Source of the DNA: Aestuariibaculum suncheonense
Lineage (GTDB): Bacteria; Bacteroidota; Bacteroidia; Flavobacteriales; Flavobacteriaceae
DNA: 64,000 nt
Direction of reading: 5' to 3'
Assembly: GCF_014596935.1 (NCBI RefSeq)
Contig: NZ_JACVXC010000006.1
Coordinates: 151,339 to 215,338 of the forward strand
Shown here: piece after piece, positions 28,907 to 38,351 of the stretch
Layout: each line of letters begins with the position of its first letter
Numbering within the stretch: the first letter of the stretch is position 1
Program-made: the position numbers and the translations under genes
The notes under the pieces: generated by a model
The model's input: only the letters and a program-made list of their open reading frames with translations
Database searches by the model: none
What the model was told of the DNA's origin: nothing

Positions 28907-30268
28907 ATGTACACATTTTCAAATAAATTAAAGACATTTTCTATCATTCTAATGGTTTTAGGATTGTTAGGTGTTGGATATGGTTTTATGACATCTCATA
29001 AATCTTTAGACGAAGTAAAAACTATGCTTGCTGAAGAGGCATCACATCACGGTGGTGGTCATGGAGAGGAAACTGCACACGCAGTTGCTGATGCTCATGA
29101 CACACACGGAGAAGTTGCACATGGTGAAGTTACTCACGCTGAAGATGCGCACCATGGTGACGCTCATGCAGAACACGTGCAACATCAAATAGCAAACCGT
29201 CCTTGGTCTGCGCTATACGTAGCAGCATTCTTCTTTATGATGATTGGTTTAGGGGTTTTGGCATTCTACGCGGTTCAAATTGCATCGCAAGCAGGATGGT
29301 CTCCAGTATTATTTAGAGTTATGGAAGCGATTACCGCTTACGTATTACCAGGGGCTTTAATTGTGTTAGCTATTGCTATTGCATCAGGAACGATTGGGCA
29401 CTATAACTTATTCATATGGATGAATCCGGAGGTTGTTGCTGAAGATGCATTAATTCAAGGAAAATCAGGTTGGTTAAATTTACCAATGTTTGCTGTTAGA
29501 GGTTTAGTATTTATTGCGGGATGGGCTTTATACCGTCACTTCGCGCGTAAATTCTCTATCGCTCAGGATAACGCGAAATACAATACAAACTTTAAGAAAT
29601 CATTCCGTATTGCTGCGGCATTCTTAGTATTCTTTATTTATTCAGAATCTATGATGTCATGGGATTGGGTAATGAGTGTAGATCCTCACTGGTTCTCTAC
29701 ATTATTCGGATGGTATGTATTTGCAAGTATGTTTGTAAGTGGAATTACCGTTATCGCTTTAATGAGCATCTACTTAAAATCTAAAGGCTATTTAGAATTT
29801 GTAAACGAAAACCATTTACATGATGTGGCCAAGTTTATGTTCGCAATTAGTATTTTCTGGACGTACCTATGGTTTTCACAATTCATGTTAATTTGGTACT
29901 CGAACATTCCGGAAGAGGTAACTTATTTCATCACTCGAATCAACGATTATAAATTACCATTCTTTGGTATGGTAGCGCTTAACTTTGTATTCCCATTATT
30001 ATTATTAATGAATGCAGACTTTAAACGTGTACCATGGTTTGTGGTAATGACAGGTATTGTAATTTTATTTGGTCACTACATTGACATCTTTAATATGATT
30101 ATGCCTGCTACTGTTGGAGACAGATGGTTTATTGGAATACCGGAAATCGGTTCAATATTATTATTTGCTGGATTATTCATATTTGTTGTATTTACTGCGT
30201 TAACAAAAGCGCCGTTATTAGCAAAAGGATATCCTTTAATCAAAGAAAGCGAAGATTTCCATTATTAA
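28907..30268 (+). CDS. actF: ActF, membrane subunit of alternative complex III, with a histidine-rich loop
   Basis: The 453-residue protein is a polytopic membrane protein related to ActC but without its quinol-pocket motifs. Landmarks are YSESMMSWDWVMSVDPHW, SQFMLIWYSNIPEE and GHYIDIFNMIMP. The first helix (about 10-28) is followed by a loop (47-93) containing 13 His residues among Gly, Ala and Glu, which could bind metal ions. ActF is a structural subunit of ACIII and a possible proton path. It lies 20 nt after actE and 30 nt before coxB. Confidence 0.94.
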   Translation: MYTFSNKLKTFSIILMVLGLLGVGYGFMTSHKSLDEVKTMLAEEASHHGGGHGEETAHAVADAHDTHGEVAHGEVTHAEDAHHGDAHAEHVQHQIANRPWSALYVAAFFFMMIGLGVLAFYAVQIASQAGWSPVLFRVMEAITAYVLPGALIVLAIAIASGTIGHYNLFIWMNPEVVAEDALIQGKSGWLNLPMFAVRGLVFIAGWALYRHFARKFSIAQDNAKYNTNFKKSFRIAAAFLVFFIYSESMMSWDWVMSVDPHWFSTLFGWYVFASMFVSGITVIALMSIYLKSKGYLEFVNENHLHDVAKFMFAISIFWTYLWFSQFMLIWYSNIPEEVTYFITRINDYKLPFFGMVALNFVFPLLLLMNADFKRVPWFVVMTGIVILFGHYIDIFNMIMPATVGDRWFIGIPEIGSILLFAGLFIFVVFTALTKAPLLAKGYPLIKESEDFHY

Positions 30269-30298
30269 TTAAGATATAAATAAAGACGAACGATAACA

Positions 30299-31363
30299 AT
30301 GACTGCTTTATTAACAATTACAGTTTTAGTATTTATTTTAGTTGCCATCTGGCAAATGGTAAAGATTTTCGATTTAGCACAAGCTAAATCGGAATGCGAC
30401 CAGGTAGCCACCGATAAAGACAACAAAATAAATGCATATTTAATGATGGGCTTCTTAGCCTTCATTTATATCATTACCATTGTATGTATAGTTAAGTGGG
30501 GAGATTTACCTTTACTGTCTAACTCTGCATCAGCACATGGTCCTACAATCGATAACTTAATGGCCATTTCATTAGTTATCATCTTTTTTGTTCAAACAGT
30601 GACTCAGTTCTTATTACACTACTTCGCATTTAAATACAAAGGTGAAAAGGGTAAAAAAGCATTATTCTTTGCAGATAACAACAAGCTAGAGGCTATTTGG
30701 ACAATCATTCCTGTAATTGTATTAGCAGGTTTAATCATCTACGGATTGAACACTTGGGTAAACATCATGGGTGTTGACGAGAGTGACGACCCAATGGTAG
30801 TTGAATTATATGCACAGCAGTTTAACTGGACAGCACGTTACGCTGGTCAGGATAACACTTTAGGAAAGTCGAATGTACGTTTAATTGATATCGATAGAGC
30901 TAATATTTTAGGTTTAGATGAAGCTGATCCTAATGCTCAAGATGATATTATTGTAAAAGAATTACACTTACCAGTTGGAAAACCGGTATTATTTAAAATG
31001 CGTTCACAAGACGTATTACACTCGGCTTACATGCCACACTTTAGAGCACAAATGAACTGTGTTCCTGGTATGATTACGCAGTTTGGATTTACTCCAACTG
31101 TAACAAGTGAGGAAATGAGACAAAACCCTGATATGGTTGAAAAGGTTGCAAACATCAACAAAATCAGAGTAGAAAAAAGTGAAGCATTAGTTGCTAAAGG
31201 AGAGGATGCTTTAGATCGCTACGAATTTGATTACTTATTAATCTGTAATAAAATTTGTGGTAAATCTCACTACAATATGCAAATGAAAATTGTTGTAGAA
31301 ACTCAAGAAGAGTTTGACGCATGGATTAAAGAGCAAAAGGAATTTAAAAACTCTCTTAACTAA
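30299..31363 (+). CDS. coxB: Cytochrome c oxidase subunit II
   Basis: The 354-residue protein has three hydrophobic segments (about 1-20, 48-66 and a pair around 85-110 and 135-155) before a cupredoxin domain. CuA ligands are visible: a His in VLHSAYMPHF, then CNKICGKSHYNM giving Cys316, Cys320, His324 and Met327. The extra N-terminal helix is common in Bacteroidota. This subunit accepts electrons at CuA from cytochrome c or directly from ACIII. It follows actF and precedes coxA in the same operon, which fits the known physical supercomplex of ACIII with an aa3 oxidase in flavobacteria. Confidence 0.96.
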   Translation: MTALLTITVLVFILVAIWQMVKIFDLAQAKSECDQVATDKDNKINAYLMMGFLAFIYIITIVCIVKWGDLPLLSNSASAHGPTIDNLMAISLVIIFFVQTVTQFLLHYFAFKYKGEKGKKALFFADNNKLEAIWTIIPVIVLAGLIIYGLNTWVNIMGVDESDDPMVVELYAQQFNWTARYAGQDNTLGKSNVRLIDIDRANILGLDEADPNAQDDIIVKELHLPVGKPVLFKMRSQDVLHSAYMPHFRAQMNCVPGMITQFGFTPTVTSEEMRQNPDMVEKVANINKIRVEKSEALVAKGEDALDRYEFDYLLICNKICGKSHYNMQMKIVVETQEEFDAWIKEQKEFKNSLN

Positions 31364-31400
31364 CAACCAATTAATAAAAAGATAAATACGATATAAGATT

Positions 31401-33191
31401 ATGTCAGCACACGCAGATACTCACGCTCACGACGACCACGGACATCATCATAAAGAGACCTTCATGACGAAGTACATCTTTAGTATGGACCATAAGATGA
31501 TTGCTAAGCAGTACCTTATTACTGGTACCATCATGGGAGTTATTGGGATTTTAATGTCTATGATGTTCCGTATGCAGATTGCATGGCCTGAAGAGCCAAA
31601 CGTATTGTTTGAAGCTTTATTAGGTAAATGGGCTCCTGAAGGTGTAATGGATGCCGATATTTATTTAGCATTAGTTACTATTCACGGTACCATCATGGTA
31701 TTCTTTGTATTAACAGCAGGATTAAGTGGTACGTTCAGTAACTTATTAATCCCGTTGCAAATTGGTGCTCGTGATATGGCATCAGGATTCTTAAACATGG
31801 TGTCATACTGGTTATTTTTCTTATCTAGTATCATCATGGTTATTTCTTTATTTGTTGAAGCCGGACCAGCTGCTGCAGGTTGGACTATTTACCCTCCATT
31901 AAGTGCTTTACCAATGGCTCAAGGTGGTTCTGGTATGGGTATGACCTTATGGTTAGTAGCCATGGCTATCTTTATTGCTTCTTCATTATTAGGATCACTA
32001 AACTATGTGGTTACGGTACTTAACTTACGTACAAAAGGTATGACCATGACAAGATTGCCATTAACTATTTGGGCATTCTTTATTACAGCTGTAATTGGTA
32101 TCGTGTCATTCCCGGTATTATTATCTGCTGCACTGTTATTAATCATGGATAGAAGTTTTGGTACATCATTCTTCTTATCAGATATTTTCATTCAAGGTGA
32201 AGTATTACACTACCACGGTGGTTCACCAGTATTGTTCGAGCACTTATTCTGGTTCTTAGGTCACCCAGAGGTATATATCGTTATTTTACCGGCGATGGGT
32301 CTTGTGTCAGAGATTATGGCATCAAACTCGCGTAAACCAATTTTCGGTTACCGTGCGATGATTGCGTCTATATTAGCAATTGCATTCTTATCTACGATTG
32401 TATGGGGTCACCACATGTTCGTATCAGGTATGAATCCATTCTTAGGTTCTGTGTTTACATTCACAACCTTATTAATCGCCATTCCATCAGCAGTAAAAGC
32501 TTTTAACTGGATTACAACGATTTGGAAAGGTAACTTACAAATGAACCCAGCTATGTTATTCTCTATCGGTTTCGTTTCTACGTTCATTACCGGAGGTTTA
32601 ACAGGTATTATTTTAGGAGATTCTGCATTAGATATTAACGTTCACGATACATATTTCGTAGTTGCTCACTTCCACTTAGTAATGGGTATTTCTGCTCTTT
32701 ACGGTATGTTTGCTGGTATTTACCACTGGTATCCTAAAATGTTCGGACGTATGTTAAATAAAAACTTAGGATACATTCACTTCTGGATTACTGCAGTATG
32801 TGCTTACGGTGTATTCTTCCCGATGCACTTCATCGGAATGGCTGGTTTACCGCGTCGTTACTACACGAATAGTAACTTCCCATTATTCGACGATTTAGCA
32901 AACGTAAATGTTATCATCACCGTATTCGCTTTAGTAGGTGGTGTTGTACAGATAGCTTACTTATGGAACTTCTTCTATAGCATTTTCTATGGAAAGAAAG
33001 CAACTCAAAACCCTTGGAAATCGACTACTTTAGAGTGGACAACTCCGGTAGAACACATCCACGGAAACTGGCCAGGAGAGATCCCTCACGTATACCGTTG
33101 GGCTTACGATTACAGTAAACCAGGTCACGATGTTGATTTCGTTCCGCAAAACGTTCCGCTAAAGGATGGTGAAGAAGAACTTCAACACTAG
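31401..33191 (+). CDS. coxA: Cytochrome c oxidase subunit I
   Basis: The 596-residue heme-copper oxidase core has all ligands: HPEVY (288-292, CuB His288 and cross-linked Tyr292, with the Glu of A1-type oxidases), CuB His337-His338 in WGHHMF, heme a3 His423 and heme a His425 in AHFHLV. The N-terminus is histidine-rich, with nine His in the first 18 residues. It reduces oxygen to water and pumps protons. It is the last gene of the act-cox operon and is followed by a terminator. Subunits III and IV are encoded about 20 kb away with heme O synthase. Confidence 0.97.
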   Translation: MSAHADTHAHDDHGHHHKETFMTKYIFSMDHKMIAKQYLITGTIMGVIGILMSMMFRMQIAWPEEPNVLFEALLGKWAPEGVMDADIYLALVTIHGTIMVFFVLTAGLSGTFSNLLIPLQIGARDMASGFLNMVSYWLFFLSSIIMVISLFVEAGPAAAGWTIYPPLSALPMAQGGSGMGMTLWLVAMAIFIASSLLGSLNYVVTVLNLRTKGMTMTRLPLTIWAFFITAVIGIVSFPVLLSAALLLIMDRSFGTSFFLSDIFIQGEVLHYHGGSPVLFEHLFWFLGHPEVYIVILPAMGLVSEIMASNSRKPIFGYRAMIASILAIAFLSTIVWGHHMFVSGMNPFLGSVFTFTTLLIAIPSAVKAFNWITTIWKGNLQMNPAMLFSIGFVSTFITGGLTGIILGDSALDINVHDTYFVVAHFHLVMGISALYGMFAGIYHWYPKMFGRMLNKNLGYIHFWITAVCAYGVFFPMHFIGMAGLPRRYYTNSNFPLFDDLANVNVIITVFALVGGVVQIAYLWNFFYSIFYGKKATQNPWKSTTLEWTTPVEHIHGNWPGEIPHVYRWAYDYSKPGHDVDFVPQNVPLKDGEEELQH

Positions 33192-33211
33192 ACAAACAAT
33201 ATTAAAATACC

Positions 33212-33246
33212 AAAAAGGCCTTTCTAAATTTTAGAAAGGCTTTTTC
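33212..33246 (+). terminator. Intrinsic terminator of the act-cox operon
   Basis: GCCTTTCTAA (33218-33227) pairs with TTAGAAAGGC (33231-33240) around a 3-nt loop, with an A run before and a T run after. Confidence 0.88.
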
Positions 33247-33253
33247 TTTATAT

Positions 33254-33285
33254 TTGCTTATGCCGAATAGCTTTCGGTATCTTTG
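33254..33285 (+). promoter_or_regulatory. Bacteroidota-type promoter of ruvB
   Basis: A -33 TTG (33254-33256), a 21-bp spacer and a -7 TATCTTTG (33278-33285). The TTG is itself the end of a second -7-like box (33249-33256). The position rules out translation from the ATG at 33283 and supports 33304. Confidence 0.75.
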
Positions 33286-33303
33286 CAGTACAGATTGAAC
33301 ACC

Positions 33304-34329
33304 ATGAACGAAAACTTAGATCCCACAAACGAGCATTTCTCGCCTGAAGAAATGGATGTTGAAAAAAAGTTAAGACCCCTTAGTTTTAATGACTTTGCAG
33401 GTCAGGATCAGGTATTGGAAAATCTACAGGTTTTTGTTCAGGCGGCTAACATGCGTGATGAGGCTCTAGATCACACATTGTTTCATGGGCCTCCGGGATT
33501 GGGTAAGACCACTTTGGCACATATTCTGGCTAATGAGCTTAATGTTGGTATTAAAGTCACCTCGGGTCCTGTATTAGACAAACCAGGCGATTTGGCCGGA
33601 TTGTTAACTAATCTTGATGAGCGTGATGTTTTGTTTATAGATGAGATTCATCGTTTAAGTCCGATTGTAGAGGAGTATTTATACTCCGCGATGGAGGATT
33701 ATAAGATTGACATCATGATTGAATCAGGCCCAAATGCGAGAACTGTGCAAATTAATTTGAACCCGTTTACTTTAGTAGGGGCAACCACGCGTTCAGGGTT
33801 ATTAACATCACCAATGCGCGCCCGTTTCGGTATTCAAAGTCGATTACAGTATTATAACACCGAATTATTATCTACGATTATCGAGCGTAGTGCATCCATT
33901 TTGAATGTGCCAATATCTATGGAGGCGGCTATTGAAATTGCCGGTCGTAGTCGTGGTACACCGCGTATTGCTAATGCTCTATTACGCCGTGTACGAGATT
34001 TTGCTCAGATAAAAGGAAATGGCCGTATCGATATTAAAATAGCCAAATTTGCACTTCAAGCATTGAATGTCGATGCGCATGGCTTAGACGAAATGGACAA
34101 TAAAATTCTAACGACCATTATCGATAAGTTTAAAGGAGGGCCTGTTGGAATAACGACTTTGGCAACTGCTGTAAGTGAAAGTGCAGAAACCATTGAAGAG
34201 GTTTACGAACCGTTTTTAATACAGCAAGGGTTTATTATGCGTACGCCTCGTGGACGAGAAGTAACCGAGCAAGCCTACAAACATTTAGGTCGTGTTCGAG
34301 GATCAGTTCAAGGAGGATTATTCGAATAG
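33304..34329 (+). CDS. ruvB: Holliday junction branch migration helicase RuvB
   Basis: The start at 33304 is chosen because the upstream in-frame ATG lies inside the promoter -7 box. The 341-residue AAA+ ATPase has Walker [10 protein letters not shown] (62-70), Walker B FIDEIHR (111-117), sensor 1 GATTRSG, and a C-terminal winged helix ([21 protein letters not shown]). RuvB drives branch migration of Holliday junctions with RuvA, whose gene lies about 3.4 kb downstream rather than adjacent. No ruvC is visible in the window. The next gene, queG, starts 38 nt later, and a repeat-type hairpin lies between them. Confidence 0.97.
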   Translation: MNENLDPTNEHFSPEEMDVEKKLRPLSFNDFAGQDQVLENLQVFVQAANMRDEALDHTLFHGPPGLGKTTLAHILANELNVGIKVTSGPVLDKPGDLAGLLTNLDERDVLFIDEIHRLSPIVEEYLYSAMEDYKIDIMIESGPNARTVQINLNPFTLVGATTRSGLLTSPMRARFGIQSRLQYYNTELLSTIIERSASILNVPISMEAAIEIAGRSRGTPRIANALLRRVRDFAQIKGNGRIDIKIAKFALQALNVDAHGLDEMDNKILTTIIDKFKGGPVGITTLATAVSESAETIEEVYEPFLIQQGFIMRTPRGREVTEQAYKHLGRVRGSVQGGLFE

Positions 34330-34333
34330 TATA

Positions 34334-34363
34334 TGTCATCCTGAACTGGTTTCAGGATTTTTT
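34334..34363 (+). repeat. Dispersed hairpin repeat, copy 1
   Basis: The motif GTCATCCTGAAC begins at 34335. Arms ATCCTGAA (34338-34345) and TTCAGGAT (34351-34358) pair perfectly around a 5-nt loop, followed by five T residues, so it could attenuate transcription between ruvB and queG. A related copy lies at 50391-50415. Sequences of the type GTCATxCTGAx...CAGxAT are dispersed in many Bacteroidota genomes. Confidence 0.7.
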
Positions 34364-34367
34364 ACAA

Positions 34368-35291
34368 ATGAGTTCTAAAATCAAACATACACAATTGATT
34401 AAAACCGAAGCCAAACGCCTCGGTTTTTTGACTTGTGGCATTAGTCAAGCGGGATTTTTAGAAGCTGAAGCGCCTCGTTTAGAACGTTGGTTGAAGAAAC
34501 AGATGCATGGCGAAATGCATTATATGGAAAATCATTTCGATAAGCGTTTAGATCCAACGAAACTAGTGGAAGGTTCAAAAAGTGTCATTTCTTTACTGTT
34601 AAATTATTATCCTAATGAGAGTCAGAAGGATGCTCAAGCTCCTAAGATTAGTAAATATGCTTATGGAACGGATTATCATTTTGTGATAAAGGATAAACTC
34701 AAAGATTTGTTGAATTTCATTCATGAAGAAATAGGAGAAGTTCATGGTCGTGCTTTCGTTGATTCCGCGCCGGTTTTAGATAAAGCTTGGGCAACAAAAA
34801 GTGGCTTGGGTTGGATTGGTAAGAACAGTAATTTATTAACACAGCAAGTGGGATCGTTTTATTTTATTGCCGAATTAATTGTCGATTTGGAGTTGGAATA
34901 TGACTTACCCACAACCGACCATTGTGGAACCTGCACGAAATGTATTGATGCTTGCCCCACACAAGCGATTACCGAACCATATGTAGTAGACGGCAGTAAG
35001 TGTATTTCGTATTTTACCATTGAATTAAAAGACAATATTCCAAGCGAATTTAAAGGGCAGTTTGATAATTGGATGTTTGGTTGCGATGTTTGTCAGGATG
35101 TGTGTCCATGGAATCGATTTTCAAAAGCGCATTCAGAACCTTTATTTAATCCGCATCCGGAATTATTATCGATGACTAAACAAGACTGGGAAGAGATTAC
35201 TCAGGATGTTTTCAGTAAAATATTTAAAAAATCGGCAGTTAAACGCACTAAATTTTCTGGTTTAAAACGAAATATAGATTTTTTAAAGTAG
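34368..35291 (+). CDS. queG: Epoxyqueuosine reductase QueG
   Basis: The 307-residue protein has the cobalamin-binding N-terminal domain of QueG ([39 protein letters not shown]) and a two-cluster ferredoxin domain: [12 protein letters not shown] (Cys186, 189, 192, 196) and [10 protein letters not shown] (Cys239, 242, 246). It reduces epoxyqueuosine to queuosine in tRNA. It is shorter than the E. coli enzyme because the C-terminal HEAT repeats are missing, which is common in this group. It probably shares a transcript with ruvB, subject to the hairpin between them. Confidence 0.95.
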   Translation: MSSKIKHTQLIKTEAKRLGFLTCGISQAGFLEAEAPRLERWLKKQMHGEMHYMENHFDKRLDPTKLVEGSKSVISLLLNYYPNESQKDAQAPKISKYAYGTDYHFVIKDKLKDLLNFIHEEIGEVHGRAFVDSAPVLDKAWATKSGLGWIGKNSNLLTQQVGSFYFIAELIVDLELEYDLPTTDHCGTCTKCIDACPTQAITEPYVVDGSKCISYFTIELKDNIPSEFKGQFDNWMFGCDVCQDVCPWNRFSKAHSEPLFNPHPELLSMTKQDWEEITQDVFSKIFKKSAVKRTKFSGLKRNIDFLK

Positions 35292-35380
35292 AGCAATAAG
35301 CATCAATATTCTATGTCTTTCAGCTAAAAAAGTACCATTAAAAACTTAAAAGATTAAGGCCTTACCTAATATACTATTAC

Positions 35381-35388
35381 TATCTTTG
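35381..35388 (+). promoter_or_regulatory. Probable -7 element of the malic enzyme gene
   Basis: TATCTTTG lies 23 bp before the ATG at 35412. No TTG at the expected distance is seen, so the -33 is weak. Confidence 0.5.
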
Positions 35389-35411
35389 CTTTGAAGTTAA
35401 CTTATTAATTT

Positions 35412-37709
35412 ATGAGCGAAGAAAGTAAACGTAGAGAGGCACTTATATATCACGCAAAACCTACTCCAGGTAAAATAAAAGTAGTTCCAACCAAAAAATA
35501 TGCAACCCAAAGAGATTTATCTCTGGCATATTCTCCAGGAGTTGCAGAACCATGTTTAGAGATTGAAAAAGATAAAAACAATGCTTATAAATATACAGCA
35601 AAAGGAAATTTGGTTGCTGTAATTTCAAACGGTACAGCGGTTTTAGGATTAGGAAATATTGGTCCTGAGGCATCTAAACCGGTAATGGAAGGTAAAGGCT
35701 TGTTATTTAAAATATTTGCAGATATCGACGTTTTCGATATTGAGGTTGATACCGAAGATGTTGATAAATTCATTGAAACTGTAAAAAATATAGCACCTAC
35801 TTTTGGTGGAATTAACCTTGAAGATATTAAAGCTCCTGAGGCTTTCGAAATCGAACGCCGATTGAAAGAAGAGTTGGATATTCCGGTAATGCACGACGAT
35901 CAACATGGTACGGCAATCATTTCGGCAGCAGCTTTAATCAATGCTTTAGAATTAACAGGAAAGAAAATTGAAGAGGCAAAAATTGTAATAAGTGGTGCCG
36001 GGGCAGCAGCGATTTCATGTTCTCGCTTATACCAGGCTTTTGGTGCTAAACGTGAGAATATGGTGATGCTGGATAGTAAAGGTGTTATTCGTGATGACAG
36101 AGAAAACTTGTCTTCAGAAAAAGCCGAGTTCGCAACACATAGAAAAATTGATACATTAGAAGAAGCGATGGTAGATTCTGATGTGTTTATTGGTTTATCC
36201 ATGGCGAATGTATTATCTCCAGAAATGTTATTATCTATGGCAAAAGACCCGATTGTATTTGCTATGGCAAATCCGGATCCGGAGATTAAATATGATTTAG
36301 CAGTAAAAACACGTAAAGATGTCATTATGGCTACAGGACGTAGTGATCATCCTAATCAGGTAAATAACGTTCTTGGCTTCCCATTCATCTTTAGAGGGGC
36401 ATTAGATGTTCGTGCTACAAAAATTAACGAAGCCATGAAGATGGCAGCTGTTGAGGCTTTAGCTCGTTTAGCCAAAGAACCAGTGCCAGAACAGGTAAAT
36501 ATAGCTTACGGTGAAACCCGATTAACTTTTGGTAAAGAGTATATCATTCCGAAGCCATTCGATCCGCGTTTGATTGTTGAAGTACCACCAGCTGTTGCAA
36601 AGGCAGCTATGGAAAGTGGAGTGGCCAAAGAACCAATCACCGATTGGGAAGGATACCAAGACAAATTACGTGAGCGTTTAGGGTCTGATAATAAAATGGT
36701 TCGTTTGTTATTAAACCGAGCGAAACTAGATCCGAAACGTGTGGTATTTGCAGAAGCTGATCAGTTGCCAGTTTTAAAAGCAGCACAAATAGCTTACGAA
36801 GAGGGTATCGCGATTCCTATTTTATTAGGAAGAAAAGAAGCGATTCAAGAATTGATGGCAGAAATTGAATTTGATGCAGAAGATATTTTAATCATCGATC
36901 CTAAAACGGAAGAAGAAAACGAAAGAAAAGATCGATACGCTAAAGTATACTGGGAGCAACGTAAACGTCGTGGAGTAACCTACTATGCTGCGCAACGTTT
37001 AATGCGTGAGCGTAACTATTTTGCAGCGATGATGGTTAACTACGGTGATGCTGATGCTTTAATTTCAGGATATTCAAGAAGTTATCCAACGGTTGTAAAA
37101 CCTATGTTAGAGCTTATAGGTATGGCTGATGGCGTGAAGCGCGTGGCAACAACCAATATGATGATGACTAAACGCGGGCCATTATTCTTGAGTGACACCT
37201 CCATCAATATCGACCCGGACACAAAAACATTAACAAAAATTGCACAAATGACCTCACAGGTGGTAAAAATGTTTGGATTAACACCGGTGATGGCCATGAC
37301 ATCGTATTCGAATTTTGGATCATCAGCAGATCCGAGAGCGTCAAAAGTACGTGATGCCGTAGCTTATTTGCACCGTTATTATCCGGATATGATTATAGAT
37401 GGGGAATTACAAACCGATTTCGCTTTAAATGCTGAAATGCTTAAAGATAAATTTCCATTCTCTAAATTGGTAGATAAGAAGGTAAATACCTTGATTTTCC
37501 CAACCTTAGATTCTGCTAATATTACATACAAACTGTTAAAAGAGTTAAATGAAGCAGATTCTATCGGACCAATCATGATGGGGATGCGTAAACCGGTACA
37601 CATCCTTCAGTTTGGAGCAAGTGTAGATGAAATTGTAAACATGACAGCGATAGCAGTCGTTGACGCGCAACAAAAAGAAAAGCTGGAGAAGGAAAAGCAA
37701 AGTTTATAG
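35412..37709 (+). CDS. maeB: NADP-dependent malic enzyme with C-terminal phosphotransacetylase-like domain
   Basis: The 765-residue protein is the long MaeB type. Residues 1 to about 425 form the malic enzyme: YSPGVAEPC, NGTAVLGLGNIG, the metal site VMHDDQHGTAI, the Rossmann segment VISGAGAAAISC and ATGRSDHPNQVNN. Residues about 430-760 form a phosphotransacetylase-like domain (VFAEADQLPVLKAA; SGYSRSYPTVVKPMLELIG; NIDPDTKTLTKIAQMTSQ; MGMRKPVHILQFGASV). It decarboxylates malate to pyruvate with NADPH production. In the long type the PTA-like domain is thought to be regulatory (acetyl-CoA inhibition) rather than catalytic. It is preceded by a gap of 120 bp and followed 53 bp later by ruvA. Confidence 0.95.
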   Translation: MSEESKRREALIYHAKPTPGKIKVVPTKKYATQRDLSLAYSPGVAEPCLEIEKDKNNAYKYTAKGNLVAVISNGTAVLGLGNIGPEASKPVMEGKGLLFKIFADIDVFDIEVDTEDVDKFIETVKNIAPTFGGINLEDIKAPEAFEIERRLKEELDIPVMHDDQHGTAIISAAALINALELTGKKIEEAKIVISGAGAAAISCSRLYQAFGAKRENMVMLDSKGVIRDDRENLSSEKAEFATHRKIDTLEEAMVDSDVFIGLSMANVLSPEMLLSMAKDPIVFAMANPDPEIKYDLAVKTRKDVIMATGRSDHPNQVNNVLGFPFIFRGALDVRATKINEAMKMAAVEALARLAKEPVPEQVNIAYGETRLTFGKEYIIPKPFDPRLIVEVPPAVAKAAMESGVAKEPITDWEGYQDKLRERLGSDNKMVRLLLNRAKLDPKRVVFAEADQLPVLKAAQIAYEEGIAIPILLGRKEAIQELMAEIEFDAEDILIIDPKTEEENERKDRYAKVYWEQRKRRGVTYYAAQRLMRERNYFAAMMVNYGDADALISGYSRSYPTVVKPMLELIGMADGVKRVATTNMMMTKRGPLFLSDTSINIDPDTKTLTKIAQMTSQVVKMFGLTPVMAMTSYSNFGSSADPRASKVRDAVAYLHRYYPDMIIDGELQTDFALNAEMLKDKFPFSKLVDKKVNTLIFPTLDSANITYKLLKELNEADSIGPIMMGMRKPVHILQFGASVDEIVNMTAIAVVDAQQKEKLEKEKQSL

Positions 37710-37762
37710 TGATACCATTCTAAATAATTTTACTACATTTGGAATGAAACCTATTGCTATAA

Positions 37763-38344
37763 ATGATTACACATATTCAAGGGAAACTTGTAGAGAAAAA
37801 CTTAACCGATGTTGTTATTGATTGTAACGGAGTTGGTTATTTATTAAACATTTCTCTGCATACCTATTCCGAAATTCCGGATAAAGAATTTTTAAAGTTA
37901 TATACACACTTACAAATAAAAGAAGACGCCCATACCTTGTATGGGTTTTCTTCTTTGTTAGAACGCGAAGTATTCAGGTTACTTATATCGGTTAGCGGTA
38001 TAGGAGCTAGCATTGCGCGCACCATGCTATCTTCATTAACTCCCAAGCAGGTTATTGAAGGTATTGCAGGCGAAGATGTGGCCTTAATTCAGTCCATAAA
38101 AGGGATTGGAGCTAAAACGGCGCAGCGCGTTATTATAGATTTAAAAGATAAAGTTCTGAAAATTTACGATATTGATGAAGTTTCTGTCTCTAAAGACAAT
38201 ACCAACAAAGATGAAGCGTTATCTGCTTTAGAGGTTCTTGGTTATGTGAGAAAGCAGGCAGAGCGTGTTGTTGAGAAGATTTTAAAGGCAGAACCAGAAG
38301 CAACCGTCGAAAATATAATCAAGCAGGCTTTAAAAAATTTATAA
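37763..38344 (+). CDS. ruvA: Holliday junction DNA helicase subunit RuvA
   Basis: The 193-residue protein has the three RuvA domains: an OB-fold (MITHIQGKLVEK ... LYTHLQIKEDAHTLYGF), tandem helix-hairpin-helix motifs (LLISVSGIGASIARTML and LIQSIKGIGAKTAQRVIIDLKDK), and the flexible C-terminal domain that contacts RuvB (about 145-193). A TACATTTG box at 37734-37741 may be its -7 element. It is only 7 nt upstream of sprA, so the two are likely co-transcribed, an arrangement familiar in flavobacteria. Confidence 0.96.
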   Translation: MITHIQGKLVEKNLTDVVIDCNGVGYLLNISLHTYSEIPDKEFLKLYTHLQIKEDAHTLYGFSSLLEREVFRLLISVSGIGASIARTMLSSLTPKQVIEGIAGEDVALIQSIKGIGAKTAQRVIIDLKDKVLKIYDIDEVSVSKDNTNKDEALSALEVLGYVRKQAERVVEKILKAEPEATVENIIKQALKNL

Positions 38345-38351
38345 TTCGATT

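Noticed and set aside
33283..33303. Upstream in-frame start of ruvB
   Set aside because: The ATG lies inside the -7 promoter box, so it would not be transcribed from that promoter.
35900..36325. 141-codon open frame antisense to the malic enzyme gene
   Set aside because: It lies wholly within a strongly conserved enzyme and has low-complexity Ser/Ile/Ala composition, as expected of a shadow frame.
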